64,000 nucleotides of DNA. Origin: Lysobacter sp. M2-1. Lineage in GTDB: Bacteria; Pseudomonadota; Gammaproteobacteria; Xanthomonadales; Xanthomonadaceae. Each line of letters opens with the position of its first letter. Positions within the stretch are counted from its first letter, which is position 1. Location of the stretch: the NCBI RefSeq assembly GCF_022662495.1, contig NZ_JAKPBU010000011.1:62001-126000 (forward strand), read 5' to 3'. The notes beneath the pieces are model-generated. The model saw nothing but the letters and a program-made list of their open reading frames with translations. It did no database searches and had not been told where the DNA came from. The translations under genes and the position numbers were made by a program. Shown piece after piece: positions 30,470-38,256 of this stretch.

Positions 30470-30832
30470 ATGAACAAGAAACCCCTCGCCCTCGTGGTTG
30501 CCGGTGGTCTGGTCCTGGCCGGCTCTTCCTTCGCTTTCAACGCCCTGGCCGGCGGTTACATGAATGCCCCCGGCGGGGAGAAAACCGCCGAAGGCAAGTG
30601 CGGCGAAGGCAAGTGCGGAATGGACAAGATGGACACCGACAAGGACGGCAAGATCTCCAAGGCCGAGTTCGCCGCCGCCCATGACGGCAAGGACGACCAG
30701 TTCGCGTCACACGACTCGAACGGCGACGGTTTCGTCGACGCCGACGAGATGAAGGCGCACATGGACGCCAAGGGCGACAAGGCCAAGATGGAAGGCAAGT
30801 GCGGCGAGGGCAAGTGCGGCGGCAGCGCCTGA
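30470..30832 (+). CDS. EF-hand protein with four EGKCG motifs: probable MNIO-modified RiPP precursor
   Basis: 120 aa. Residues 1-28 are a signal peptide (AGSSFAFNALAGG). Four EGKCG units follow as two adjacent pairs, at 41-50 and 108-117, with Cys44, 49, 111 and 116. Between them lie two canonical EF-hand loops: DTDKDGKISKAE (55-66) and DSNGDGFVDADE (82-93). EGKCG is the motif of Haemophilus HvfA-type precursors, whose Cys are modified by a DUF692 enzyme with a DUF2063 partner, and exactly those two genes follow. GGAG precedes ATG 30470. Calcium or copper binding and modification here are inference; an unmodified EF-hand protein is the alternative. Confidence 0.8.
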   Translation: MNKKPLALVVAGGLVLAGSSFAFNALAGGYMNAPGGEKTAEGKCGEGKCGMDKMDTDKDGKISKAEFAAAHDGKDDQFASHDSNGDGFVDADEMKAHMDAKGDKAKMEGKCGEGKCGGSA

Positions 30833-30847
30833 GCCCTTGCGACAGAC

Positions 30848-30876
30848 CGAACGCCCGCGCACCGCGCGGGCGTTCG
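30848..30876 (+). terminator. Strong hairpin between precursor and DUF692 gene
   Basis: A perfect 13-bp stem, CGAACGCCCGCGC / GCGCGGGCGTTCG, with a 3-nt loop lies 16 nt after the precursor stop. Only GTTT follows, so termination is likely partial. It could keep precursor mRNA in excess over enzyme mRNA. Confidence 0.6.
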
Positions 30877-30958
30877 CGTTTCCGGCGAGGCGCGGGCTCA
30901 CGCCCGCAGACCGCCGTCGCACCGGACATCGCCCCATGTTTGAGATAGCGTCACCGGC

Positions 30959-31783
30959 GTGAACGCCATCACGCCCGACAAGAGCGCCGGCCTGGGCCTG
31001 CGCCGCGCCCTGCTCGAACCGCTAGGACAAGCTGCGCCCGGCAGCATCGATTTCCTCGAGTGCGCGCCCGACAACTGGATCGGCGTGGGTGGAAAACTCG
31101 GCGCGGCACTGGAGGTGCTGGCCGCACGCCATCCGCTCACCTGCCACGGTCTCTCGCTGTCGCTCGGCGGCCCCGACCCGCTGGACCAGGAGTTCCTGCG
31201 CCGCACGCGCGAGTTCCTCGACCGTCATGACGTAAGTCTGTACAGCGAACATCTGAGCTATTGCACCGACGGCGGGCACCTCTACGACCTGATGCCGATT
31301 CCGTTCACCGAGGAAGCGGTGAAACACGTCTCTGCGCGCATCCGCCAGGCGCAGGACGCGCTCGGGCGTCGGATCGCGGTGGAGAACGTGAGCTATTACG
31401 CCGCTCCCTGGCAGGCGATGGACGAGGCGGACTTCATCAACGCCGTGCTCGAGGAAGCCGACTGCGACCTGCTGCTGGACGTCAACAACGTGTACGTCAA
31501 CAGCATCAACTTCGGCTACGACGCGCGCGATTTCCTGGCCAGGATGCCGGCATCGCGCATCGCCAGCTATCACATTGCCGGCCATTACGACCAGGCCGAG
31601 GATCTGAAGATCGATACCCACGGAACCGCTGTGAAGGACGACGTGTGGTCCCTGCTCGGCGACGCCTATCGCCTGCACGGAGTGCGTCCGACCCTGCTTG
31701 AACGCGACTTCCACTTTCCACCGCTTGCCGAGTTGCTGGCCGAAGTCGCCCGGATCCGCGAACTCCAGGCTGCGTCGCCGTGA
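30959..31783 (+). CDS. DUF692 multinuclear non-heme iron oxidase (MNIO; HvfB/BufB-like)
   Basis: A 274-aa TIM-barrel enzyme of the DUF692 family. Family motifs with likely iron ligands are ECAPDNW (34-40), CHGLSLSLG (His63), YSEHLSYC (His98), VENVSYY (Glu142), DVNNVYVN (174-181), HIAGH (205-209), DTHG (219-222) and LERDFHFP (Glu248). Studied members modify Cys in small peptides together with a DUF2063 protein. The start is GTG 30959, and the stop overlaps the next gene as GTGA. It has no signal peptide, so it acts in the cytoplasm before precursor export. Substrate assignment to the upstream EGKCG protein is inferred from adjacency and motif. Confidence 0.92.
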   Translation: MNAITPDKSAGLGLRRALLEPLGQAAPGSIDFLECAPDNWIGVGGKLGAALEVLAARHPLTCHGLSLSLGGPDPLDQEFLRRTREFLDRHDVSLYSEHLSYCTDGGHLYDLMPIPFTEEAVKHVSARIRQAQDALGRRIAVENVSYYAAPWQAMDEADFINAVLEEADCDLLLDVNNVYVNSINFGYDARDFLARMPASRIASYHIAGHYDQAEDLKIDTHGTAVKDDVWSLLGDAYRLHGVRPTLLERDFHFPPLAELLAEVARIRELQAASP

Positions 31784-32526
31784 GCGAACTCGGTCGGCAG
31801 CTGCATGCTTTCGCCGCACACCTGCGCGATCCGGCGCGGAGTCCGCCGCCGGAGGGCATCGAAGACCGGCGGCTGGCGGTCTATCGCGACCTGTTCGCCA
31901 ACAACATACGCACCTTGCTTGCGGGCAATTTTCCGGTGATCCGCCGGACCCTCGCTGAGGACCGCTGGGCTGCGTTGGTGCACGACTTCTTCGCGGATTT
32001 TCGCAGCCACACGCCGCTGTTTCCGCAGATCGGCGAGGAATTCGTCCGCTACCTGCAGCAGCGGCAGCAGGCCGGCGCCGACGACCCGGCCTGGCTGGCC
32101 GAACTCGCCCATTACGAATGGATCGAACTGGCGCTGCAGATCTCCGCCACCACCGTGCCAGCTCACGACCCGCACGGAAACCTGCTGACTGGCATCCCGG
32201 TCGCCTCGCCGCTGGCCTGGCCGTTGGCCTATCGCTGGCCGGTGCATGCGATTGGGCCGGACCAGCTGCCTGATGAACCTCCGCCCGCGCCCACTCTGCT
32301 GCTGGTACGCCGAGGCGCCGACGGCGAGGTGCATTTTTCCGAACTCTCGCCGCTGGTCTACCGGTTGCTTGAATTGCTGGAAGAGGACGCTGCCCGCACG
32401 GGCGCGGAAACGCTGTCCCGGCTCGCCGAAGAAGCGCAGGCCGCCGATCGCGATGCATTCCTGCAGGAAGGCGCGGCGATGCTGGAGCGGTTGCGCGGCG
32501 AAGGCGTGCTCCTCGGCGTCCGGTAG
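31780..32526 (+). CDS. DUF2063 partner protein (HvfC/BufC-like)
   Basis: 248 aa. The N-terminal DUF2063 domain (often labelled putative DNA-binding) reads [20 protein letters not shown] and then [11 protein letters not shown] with [19 protein letters not shown]. The C-terminal half carries [17 protein letters not shown] and a winged-helix-like end. In studied systems this protein presents the precursor to the MNIO enzyme. It overlaps the DUF692 gene by 4 nt (GTGA). No DoxX-like fourth gene, often present in such operons, follows; the next gene is rnt. Confidence 0.9.
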   Translation: MSELGRQLHAFAAHLRDPARSPPPEGIEDRRLAVYRDLFANNIRTLLAGNFPVIRRTLAEDRWAALVHDFFADFRSHTPLFPQIGEEFVRYLQQRQQAGADDPAWLAELAHYEWIELALQISATTVPAHDPHGNLLTGIPVASPLAWPLAYRWPVHAIGPDQLPDEPPPAPTLLLVRRGADGEVHFSELSPLVYRLLELLEEDAARTGAETLSRLAEEAQAADRDAFLQEGAAMLERLRGEGVLLGVR

Positions 32527-32567
32527 CGCCCGCAAGTCAACTCGAACGGCTCTGCTAGGCTTGTTGC

Positions 32568-33194
32568 ATGGAAAATCTCCTCGCCACGCAAGCCGCGATC
32601 CGGCCGATGAAACAGCGCTTCCGCGGCTTCCTGCCGGTTGCGGTGGACGTGGAGACGGGGGGCTTCGACTGGAACCGGCATGCGCTGCTGGAAATCGCGG
32701 TGGTGCCGATCGACCTGGACGAGTCCGGGCGCTACGTGTGCGGTGAAACCGCCAGCGCGCACCTCGAGCCGGCGCCGGGCACCGAGATCGATCCGATCTC
32801 GCTGGAAGTGACCGGCATCCGCCTCGATCATCCGTTCCGCCTTGCCAAGCCCGAACGTGCGGCGCTGGACCATGTGTTCGCAGCGGTCCGCACGGCAGTG
32901 CGCAAGCACGAGTGCCAGCGCGCGATCCTGCTGGGGCATAACGCCCACTTCGATCTGAACTTCGTCAACGCTGCGGTCGCGCGCAGCGGTCACAAGCGCA
33001 ATCCGTTCCATCCCTTCAGCGTGTTCGATACGGTCTCGCTCGCCGGAGTCGCCTACGGGCAGACCGTGCTCGCGCGCGCCGTGCAGGCCTCGGGCGACAC
33101 CTGGAACAGCGACGAGGCGCATTCGGCGGTCTACGACGCGGAAAAAACCGCGCGGTTGTTCTGCACCATCGCCAACGCCTGGCCGGCGCCGTAA
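32568..33194 (+). CDS. rnt: Ribonuclease T
   Basis: A 208-aa DEDDh 3'-5' exoribonuclease that trims tRNA, 5S and 23S 3' ends. Catalytic motifs: VDVETGGFD (Asp, Glu), [11 protein letters not shown] (Asp) and [13 protein letters not shown] (His, Asp). The N-terminal [17 protein letters not shown] matches RNase T. The initiation region lacks a clear Shine-Dalgarno sequence; the Met at residue 14 is an alternative. It is convergent with the P1 peptidase gene. Confidence 0.95.
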   Translation: MENLLATQAAIRPMKQRFRGFLPVAVDVETGGFDWNRHALLEIAVVPIDLDESGRYVCGETASAHLEPAPGTEIDPISLEVTGIRLDHPFRLAKPERAALDHVFAAVRTAVRKHECQRAILLGHNAHFDLNFVNAAVARSGHKRNPFHPFSVFDTVSLAGVAYGQTVLARAVQASGDTWNSDEAHSAVYDAEKTARLFCTIANAWPAP

Positions 33195-33270
33195 CCGCAC
33201 AGCGAATCTCCGCACCAAAGACTCGGAGATCATGGGCGGGCTACGGCCCGCATGTCGCCGGCTCCCGCGC

Positions 33271-34497
33271 TCAGCGTGCGTCGCCGGCCGCGGCCGGATC
33301 ATCGCCGGGTGCCGATCGAACGCCGTGGCGGGACAGGATCTCGCGCACCCGGTCCAGCGGAATCGCTTCGACCGTCTTGCCGTTGCCGCTGACCGTGGTC
33401 GCCATGAACAGCGAGTTGTACACCGCCTCTTCCACCGCGTCGACCGAGGCCTGGAACAGCGCGCTCATCTCTTCGTTCGCGAGTTGCGCGGTCTGCAGGC
33501 GCGTCGCGTCGTAGGCGCGGCGCACGGACGCGGCGGTGGAGAACGCCAGGGCGTAGTCGCCGCTGCCGTTGGAGGCGGAGCTGCCGGTGCGCCCGAGGCC
33601 CATCATCGCGCGCGAGGCGATCCGACCGAGGTTGCGATCGTCGACGGGGGCGTCGGTCGCGATGATCACGATCACCGAACCGTCGCCGCGATCGTCGGCC
33701 GGACCCGAAGCCTGACTCGCATCGCCGCGCTGTTGCGCGACCGCATTCTGAAAGGCGTAACGGTCCAGCTCGCGCCCGACCGGCGCCCCGAGCACCTGGA
33801 GCACCCCGCCGTAGTTGCTCTGCACCAGCACCCCGACGGTCCAGCCGCCGAGCGATTCCGGCAGGACCCGGGATGAAGTGCCGATGCCGCCCTTCCAGCC
33901 GAATGCGACGGTGCCCGTTCCCGCGCCCACGCTGCCTTCCTGCACCGGGCCGGTGCGCGCACCTTCCAGCGCGCGGCGCACCGCTTCGGCAGAGAGCGGG
34001 CGCGCACGGATGTCGTTGAGTCCGCCATCATTGGTCTCGCCCACGACCGGATTGATCGAGCGCACCTGCCGCATGTCGGGCCGTTCCAGCATCCATTCCG
34101 CCATCGCATCGGCCGCCTTCCACACGCACAGTGTGCAGGTGAGCAGGATGGGCGTTTCCAGTTCGCCCAGTTCGGCGACCTGGCTGATGCCGACGAACTT
34201 GCCGAAACCGTTGCCGACATGCACTGCGGCGGGTACCCGTGAGCGGTAGGCGTTGCCCTCATGCGGCAGGATGGCGGTGACGCCGGTGCGGATGCGTTCG
34301 CCTTCGTGCAGGGTGACCTGCCCGACCCGCACGCCCGCCACGTCGGTGATGGCGTTCCAGCGCCCGGGCGCAAAGATGCCCGGCGCGACGCCGAGATCGC
34401 GCGCACGCTGACGTTCCTGCGCCTGAACCGAAATCGGGATCGCCAGCAGAGCAACCGCCAGCACCAGGCAGCCGCGCAGCTTCGTGCAACAGGCCAT
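33271..34497 (-). CDS. P1-family peptidase (DmpA/BapA-type beta-aminopeptidase)
   Basis: 408 aa with a signal peptide ending SVQAQ. The family makes a self-cleaving N-terminal-nucleophile aminopeptidase. The inferred cleavage is before Ser274 (GDG-SVIVIIATDAP). Ser312 (ASNGSGDY) and Asp314 fall at the spacing of the BapA residues Ser250/Ser288/Glu290, the last being Asp here. GETNDGGLNDI and GSVGAGTGTVAFGWKGGIGTSSR are conserved family blocks. It lies 13 nt downstream of rlmB. Likely substrates are small D- or beta-amino peptides, by family. Confidence 0.88.
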   Translation of the reverse strand: MACCTKLRGCLVLAVALLAIPISVQAQERQRARDLGVAPGIFAPGRWNAITDVAGVRVGQVTLHEGERIRTGVTAILPHEGNAYRSRVPAAVHVGNGFGKFVGISQVAELGELETPILLTCTLCVWKAADAMAEWMLERPDMRQVRSINPVVGETNDGGLNDIRARPLSAEAVRRALEGARTGPVQEGSVGAGTGTVAFGWKGGIGTSSRVLPESLGGWTVGVLVQSNYGGVLQVLGAPVGRELDRYAFQNAVAQQRGDASQASGPADDRGDGSVIVIIATDAPVDDRNLGRIASRAMMGLGRTGSSASNGSGDYALAFSTAASVRRAYDATRLQTAQLANEEMSALFQASVDAVEEAVYNSLFMATTVSGNGKTVEAIPLDRVREILSRHGVRSAPGDDPAAAGDAR

Positions 34498-34510
34498 GCA
34501 CCCACCCTCC

Positions 34511-35260
34511 TTATTGACGCTGGCGAACCGCCTCGAACAGGCACACCCCGGCAGCCACCGACACGTTGAGGCTCTCGACGTTGCCCGCTCCGGGCATGGG
34601 GATGGACACCAGCCGGTCGCAGTACTCGCGGGTGAGCCGGCGCAGGCCGTCGGCCTCGCCGCCGAGCACCAGGGCCACGTTGCCGGTCAGGTCGGTGGCA
34701 TAGACCGTTGCATCCGAATCGCCGGCCAAGCCGTAGATCCACACCCCCAGCTTCTGCAGATCGCGCAGGGTGCGCGACAGGTTGGTCACCCGGAACACCG
34801 GGATGCTGTCTGCGGCACCGGCCGAGGTCTTGCGCACGGTCGCATTGACCTGCACCGCCTTGTCCTTCGGGATCACCACCGCGGTGACCCCGGCGGCTGC
34901 CGCGCTGCGCAGGCAGGCGCCGAGGTTGTGCGGATCCTGCACGCCGTCGAGCACCAGTACCAGCGCCCGGCCCGCGGCGGCTTCGACCAGCGCCGGCAGC
35001 TCGTGCTCGTCCCAGGTCCTGGCGGCGGCATAGCGCGCGACCGCGCCCTGGTGGCGCAGTCCGCCTGCCACGCCATCGAGCGCCTGCTGCGCGACCCGAC
35101 GCACATCGATGCCATGGCGGCGTGCATTGCCCTCGATCTCGCCGATGCGCGGGTTCTTCGCGCCGGCTTCCAGCAGGACTTCGCGCACGTTGTCGGCGTC
35201 ATGCTCGATCGCCGAGGCGACCGCATTGATGCCGGCGATCCATTGGGAATCTTTGCTCAT
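34511..35260 (-). CDS. rlmB: 23S rRNA (guanosine-2'-O-)-methyltransferase RlmB
   Basis: A 249-aa SPOUT/TrmH methyltransferase acting on G2251 of 23S rRNA. It has an N-terminal substrate-binding L30-like domain, then the catalytic domain with LDGVQDPHNLGACLRSA (motif 1), LGGEADGL (motif 2) and IPMPGAGNVESLNVSVAAG (motif 3, trefoil knot). Start ATG 35260; the upstream extension falls in an intergenic repeat. The order rnr-rlmB is widely conserved. Confidence 0.95.
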   Translation of the reverse strand: MSKDSQWIAGINAVASAIEHDADNVREVLLEAGAKNPRIGEIEGNARRHGIDVRRVAQQALDGVAGGLRHQGAVARYAAARTWDEHELPALVEAAAGRALVLVLDGVQDPHNLGACLRSAAAAGVTAVVIPKDKAVQVNATVRKTSAGAADSIPVFRVTNLSRTLRDLQKLGVWIYGLAGDSDATVYATDLTGNVALVLGGEADGLRRLTREYCDRLVSIPMPGAGNVESLNVSVAAGVCLFEAVRQRQ

Positions 35261-35270
35261 CTCTCGTCCG

Positions 35271-35368
35271 TAGGGCGGGCCCTGGCCCGCCGTCGCTTTC
35301 TCATTATCCCGATGGCGGGCCAGGGGCCGCCCGAGGTCCATCCGATGGCGGGCCTGGGCCCGCCCTAT
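35271..35368. repeat. GGCGGGCC inverted-repeat cluster between rnr and rlmB
   Basis: Three GGCGGGCC...GGCCCGCC-like units in about 100 nt. The outer TAGGGCGGGCC (35271) and GGCCCGCCCTA (ending 35367) are inverted copies, and two GATGGCGGGCC units lie between. A related pair is at 56582-56666. It can form strong RNA hairpins in the rnr-rlmB transcript. Confidence 0.65.
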
Positions 35369-35369
35369 G

Positions 35370-37817
35370 TCAATACTTCTTCTTGCTCCGCTTCGCCGGC
35401 GCGCCGCGGGGCGGACGCGGCTTCGGTTCGCCGACGCCCTCCTCCACCAGGCGGAAATCGATCTTGCGCTCTTCCAGGCTAGCCTTGAGCACGACGATCC
35501 GCACCCGATCGCCCAGGCGGTACTCGCGCCCGCGGCGTTCGCCGCTCAAGGTCTTGCGGATCGGATCGAAATGGTAGAAGTCGTTCGCCAGCTGAGTGAC
35601 GTGGACCAGGCCGTTCACCTTGGAATCGTCCAGCTCCACGAACAGGCCGAAGCTGGTCACGCCGCTGATCACACCGTCGAACTGACCGCCCACGTGCTGC
35701 TCCATCCACGCAGCCCGGTAGCGCTCGTCCACTTCGCGCTCGGCCTCGTCGGCGCGGCGCTCGCGCTCGGAGCTCTGCAGCGACAGCGTGGCCATCTCGC
35801 GCGGGGTGTAGGCATGCCCGGTCGGATCCTGCGGATCGAGCGCATGCTTGATCGCGCGATGCACGAGCAGATCGGGGTAGCGCCGGATCGGCGAGGTGAA
35901 GTGCGCGTAGGCGCCCAGCGCCAGGCCGAAGTGACCGAGGTTGTCGGGCTGGTACACCGCCAGCGACTGGCTGCGCAGCAGCACCGACTCGATCAGCGCA
36001 CCGTCGGGGCGGTCGCGGATCTTCTCCAGCAGGCGGGTGTAATCGCCGGGATGGACCTTGGACCATGCCGGCATCGACAGCTTGAATTCCTTGAGGAACT
36101 CGAGCAGGTCGGCGTACTTGGATTCGGGCGGCCGGTCGTGGATGCGGTACGGCGCCGGCACCTTGCGCGAGAGCAGGAACTTCGCCGCCTCCACGTTGGC
36201 CGCGATCATGCATTCCTCGATGAGCTTGTGCGCATCGTTGCGCTGGAGCATGCCGGCCTGCACCACCTCGCCCTGCGGGCCGATCACGAAGCGCACTTCC
36301 GAGGATTCGAATTCGATCGCTCCGCGCTTCCTGCGCGCCTTCGCCAGCACCTGATAGAGCTGGTGCAGGCGCTCGACCTGCGGCAGCAGGCGACCGATGC
36401 GCGCCAGCGCGGCGTCGCGATCATCCACCGGTACCGCGGTCTCCGGCGCGACCGCATTCCATACCTGGGTGTAGGTCAGGCGCGCGTGCGAGTTCATCAC
36501 CCCCGGGTAGAACTTCGATTCGGTCACCTCGCCATCGCGCCCCACCTGCATGTCGCAGACCATGCACAGCCGGTCGACCTGCGGATTGAGCGAGCAGATG
36601 CCGTTGGACAGGGTCTCGGGCAGCATCGGCACGACGAAACCCGGGAAATAGATCGACGTGGCGCGCCGGGTCGCCTCCTCGTCCAGCACCGTGCCGGGAC
36701 GGACGTAGTGGGACACATCGGCGATCGCGACCACGAGCCGGAACCCATGGCGGTTGGGTTCGCAATACACCGCATCGTCGAAATCCTTGGCGTCCTCGCC
36801 GTCGATCGTGACCAGCGGCAGGGCGCGCAGGTCGACGCGCCGCGCCGCGGTCGCGGCATCGACTTCCAGCGGCACGGCGCTGGCTTCGGCCAGCACCGCG
36901 GATGGGAATTCGTGCGGCAGGTCGTGCCCGTGGATCGCGGCCTCGACCACCAGCGAGGGCGTGAGCTTGTCGCCGAGCACCGTAAGCACCCGGCCGATCG
37001 GCGGGCGCTGCGCGGTGGGCGGCTGCACGATCTCGCAGACCACCAGTTGCCCGTGCCTGGCGGCCTGGCTCGCGTCGGCGGGAATCTGCACGTTGCGCTG
37101 AATGCGGCGATCGTCGGGCACGACGTAGCTGATCCCGGCCTCGGATTCGAAGCGACCGATCAGACGGCTGATGCGGCGCTCGAGAACTTCCACGATCGCG
37201 CCCTGGCTGCGGCCACGCCGGTCCACGCCGGTGACGCTGGCCAGCACGCGGTCGCCATGCAGCACCTTGCGCATTTCGGAGGGCGGCAGGAACAGATCGT
37301 CACCGGTGCCGCTGTCGGGCCGCAGGAAGCCGAAGCCCTCGGGATTGGCGATCACCGTGCCCGGGATCAGGTCGAGCTGGGTGGCAGGTGCCAGGTGGCC
37401 GCGCCGGTTTTCCAGCAGCTGCCCATCCCGGCGCATCGCCGAGAGCCGCTTGTCGAGTGCGGCGCGCCGGTCCGGGGCGTCCAGGCCGAGGTGCGCGGCC
37501 AGCGCGTCGGCATCCATGGGGCCGTCCGCGGCGGCGAGCACCTGCAGGATGGCCTCGCGGCTGGCGATGGGGTCGGCATAACGCTCGGCCTCGCGGCCGG
37601 CATGTGGGTCACGGAACGGTCCGTCGTTGCGTGGCGCGGAGGCCGACCGGTCGGAGCGGCCCCGACCGGTGCGACCCGGGACATCGGACGGACCCGGCTC
37701 GGGCATCCACGGCGGTCGTTTGGAAGGGGCGCGCCTGTTCTGGGGTGCGGACGGCGACGGTTTTGACGGTGTCGAGCCGCGGCGGCCACCGCCGCGCTTG
37801 CCTGGGGATTTGGTCAT
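35370..37817 (-). CDS. rnr: Ribonuclease R
   Basis: An 815-aa processive 3'-5' exoribonuclease that degrades structured RNA. After a basic, low-complexity N-terminus (about 85 residues) come a helix-turn-helix-like region, cold-shock domains, the RNB catalytic domain with DGEDAKDFDDAVYCE (acidic metal ligands) and ALGAYAHFTSPIRRYPDL, and a C-terminal S1 domain. The tail is Lys/Arg/Pro-rich and ends SKKKY. ATG 37817 is chosen; the frame is open upstream into the tRNA region. It is divergent from tRNA-Leu. Confidence 0.97.
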   Translation of the reverse strand: MTKSPGKRGGGRRGSTPSKPSPSAPQNRRAPSKRPPWMPEPGPSDVPGRTGRGRSDRSASAPRNDGPFRDPHAGREAERYADPIASREAILQVLAAADGPMDADALAAHLGLDAPDRRAALDKRLSAMRRDGQLLENRRGHLAPATQLDLIPGTVIANPEGFGFLRPDSGTGDDLFLPPSEMRKVLHGDRVLASVTGVDRRGRSQGAIVEVLERRISRLIGRFESEAGISYVVPDDRRIQRNVQIPADASQAARHGQLVVCEIVQPPTAQRPPIGRVLTVLGDKLTPSLVVEAAIHGHDLPHEFPSAVLAEASAVPLEVDAATAARRVDLRALPLVTIDGEDAKDFDDAVYCEPNRHGFRLVVAIADVSHYVRPGTVLDEEATRRATSIYFPGFVVPMLPETLSNGICSLNPQVDRLCMVCDMQVGRDGEVTESKFYPGVMNSHARLTYTQVWNAVAPETAVPVDDRDAALARIGRLLPQVERLHQLYQVLAKARRKRGAIEFESSEVRFVIGPQGEVVQAGMLQRNDAHKLIEECMIAANVEAAKFLLSRKVPAPYRIHDRPPESKYADLLEFLKEFKLSMPAWSKVHPGDYTRLLEKIRDRPDGALIESVLLRSQSLAVYQPDNLGHFGLALGAYAHFTSPIRRYPDLLVHRAIKHALDPQDPTGHAYTPREMATLSLQSSERERRADEAEREVDERYRAAWMEQHVGGQFDGVISGVTSFGLFVELDDSKVNGLVHVTQLANDFYHFDPIRKTLSGERRGREYRLGDRVRIVVLKASLEERKIDFRLVEEGVGEPKPRPPRGAPAKRSKKKY

Positions 37818-37900
37818 CGCGCGGATGGTACACGGCGCTCCGGCAAGCCCCGGTGTGCGTTGACATCGCCTGCCCCGCACCGCAACATACGCGCCCACCC

Positions 37901-37987
37901 GCCCGGGTGGCGGAATTGGTAGACGCACTAGCTTCAGGTGCTAGCGGAGGCAACTTCGTGGAGGTTCGAGTCCTCTCCCGGGCACCA
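37901..37987 (+). tRNA. tRNA-Leu (anticodon CAG)
   Basis: An 87-nt tRNA with a long variable arm. Acceptor GCCCGGG pairs with CCCGGGC, followed by A and an encoded CCA. The D arm contains GGCGGAATTGGTAGACGC. The anticodon stem CTAGC/GCTAG holds loop TTCAGGT, giving anticodon CAG for codon CTG, the dominant Leu codon in this GC-rich genome. The T arm has GGTTCGAGTCC. It is followed by a strong terminator. Confidence 0.97.
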
Positions 37988-38004
37988 TATGCAGATTCAA
38001 GAGA

Positions 38005-38027
38005 CCCCGCCGAAAGCGGGGTTTTTT
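38005..38027 (+). terminator. Rho-independent terminator of tRNA-Leu
   Basis: CCCCGC, a CGAAA loop and GCGGGG are followed by six T residues, 17 nt after the tRNA end. Confidence 0.9.
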
Positions 38028-38046
38028 GTTGCCCGTATTCGCCTCC

Positions 38047-38066
38047 GATGCACACGCGTGTGCATC
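38047..38066. promoter_or_regulatory. Perfect 20-bp palindrome
   Basis: GATGCACACG followed by its exact reverse complement CGTGTGCATC. It lies in the 269-nt gap between tRNA-Leu and the GH3 gene. It could be a dimeric regulator site, a restriction or other structural site, or chance; no T tract follows, so it is not a terminator. Confidence 0.4.
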
Positions 38067-38230
38067 CGCCATGGATCGCGCAACGCGGCGCACTTGTCCG
38101 GGTTTCGAACCCGATTTCCCCGCGCGTTGCGCCGCGTTCGCATGCGTTCGCTTCCCCACCCTTCGCGCGGGCCCAAGCTGCGGTCCATCTGAAGGGACTT
38201 TGCAATGGGAGCGGCCTCCGCTAAGGTCGC

Positions 38231-38244
38231 TGTAACCGTTTACA
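38231..38244 (+). promoter_or_regulatory. Candidate LacI-family operator upstream of GH3 gene
   Basis: TGTAACCGTTTACA is a near-perfect palindrome with a central CG, the hallmark of LacI/GalR-type operators, 12 nt before the GH3 start. A repressor there would block initiation. No LacI-type gene is in the window. Confidence 0.5.
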
Positions 38245-38256
38245 ACCCGAGCCGCC

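Noticed and set aside
30587-30620. Direct repeat GAAGGCAAGTGCGGC in the precursor gene as a tandem-repeat artefact
   Set aside because: The repeats are in frame, encode EGKCG and recur at 30791-30820 with a third-position codon difference, so they are selected protein motifs.
31780-32526. DUF2063 protein as a transcription regulator of the operon
   Set aside because: The DNA-binding label is a legacy name; next to a DUF692 gene its known role is as a precursor-presenting partner.
35367-37766. A 799-codon open frame antisense to rnr
   Set aside because: Composition of a GC shadow (Arg, His, Gln, Val-rich) with no domain; RNase R on the other strand explains it.
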